From the NCBI GenBank assembly GCA_937942935.1, contig CALDGT010000197.1:1-6492 (forward strand): a stretch of 6,492 nucleotides of DNA, given 5' to 3'. Both the position numbers and the translations under genes were made by a program. A model generated the notes under the pieces. The model was given only the letters and a program-made list of their open reading frames with translations. It had not been told where the DNA came from and made no database searches. Of this stretch, positions 6,397 through 6,492 are shown piece by piece (within the stretch, counting starts at the first letter, position 1; each line of letters begins with the position of its first letter). The DNA comes from an uncultured Chloroflexota bacterium (lineage in GTDB: Bacteria; Chloroflexota; Anaerolineae; Aggregatilineales; Phototrophicaceae).

Positions 6397-6492
6397 CGGA
6401 TAAGCGACAATTCAAAGAAAAAATTTACAATTCGATGGTTGCAAAGGCGCGACATATTGCACCCTTGCTAGACTTATTTCTTCATCATTCTA
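6397..6492. other. Unassigned sequence upstream of the dnaG promoter
   Basis: The last 96 bp hold an A/T tract, a second copy of TTGCAA (6439-6444) and a related TTGCAC (6457-6462), but no supported gene, RNA or terminator hairpin. The identity and direction of the next gene to the right cannot be told from this window. In particular there is no sign of rpsU, the gene that often precedes dnaG. Confidence 0.3.

Noticed and set aside
6391..6444. Two TTGCAA copies 48 bp apart as a possible operator
   Set aside because: The first is the -35 hexamer itself and TTGCAA is self-complementary, so two copies in AT-rich DNA are not significant. The flanking bases do not extend the match.
6474..6491. 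Possible end of another minus-strand gene (ATG ATG AAG AAA TAA)
   Set aside because: Only a few codons are visible at the window edge and nothing distinguishes them from random sequence.

Overview
The window is ordinary chromosomal housekeeping sequence from a bacterium, most likely a member of the Chloroflexota. The assignment is inferred from three features: a primary sigma factor with a roughly 29-residue insertion in region 3 and the ending HPTRSRQLRDYLE, a DnaG zinc finger with CFGAC spacing instead of the usual CFGC, and the detachment of trmD from the usual rpsP-rimM cluster. The first two I recall from Chloroflexota proteins but could not check. Base composition looks moderate (mid-40s percent GC by eye), and leucine is often TTG and glutamine CAA. 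I see no tRNA, rRNA, CRISPR array, insertion sequence or prophage gene.

Layout from left to right: (1) the first 184 codons of trmD on the minus strand, running off the left edge; (2) a 131-bp divergent intergenic region; (3) a plus-strand gene for a 613-residue MutS-family ATPase with predicted membrane segments; (4) a compact hairpin between two convergent stop codons that can serve as a shared terminator; (5) rpoD, the primary sigma factor, on the minus strand; (6) dnaG, DNA primase, 35 bp upstream of rpoD on the same strand; (7) a near-consensus sigma-70 promoter about 30 bp upstream of dnaG; (8) about 95 bp of unassigned sequence to the right edge.

dnaG and rpoD form the core of the macromolecular synthesis operon known from many bacteria. 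One promoter (TTGCAA, 17 bp, TATAAT) probably drives primase and then the housekeeping sigma factor, and the operon ends at the hairpin before the convergent MutS-like gene. That promoter has the sequence the product of rpoD itself would recognise, so autoregulation is possible. rpsU, which heads this operon in enterobacteria, is not present within the 154 bp upstream of dnaG. TrmD makes m1G37 in tRNA and so protects the reading frame; it has no evident functional link to the MutS-like gene beyond adjacency.

I found no convincing undescribed multi-gene system. The points most worth a second look are the membrane-anchored MutS-like ATPase, the sigma region 3 insertion, the highly acidic sigma N-terminus, and the motif substitutions in TrmD and DnaG.
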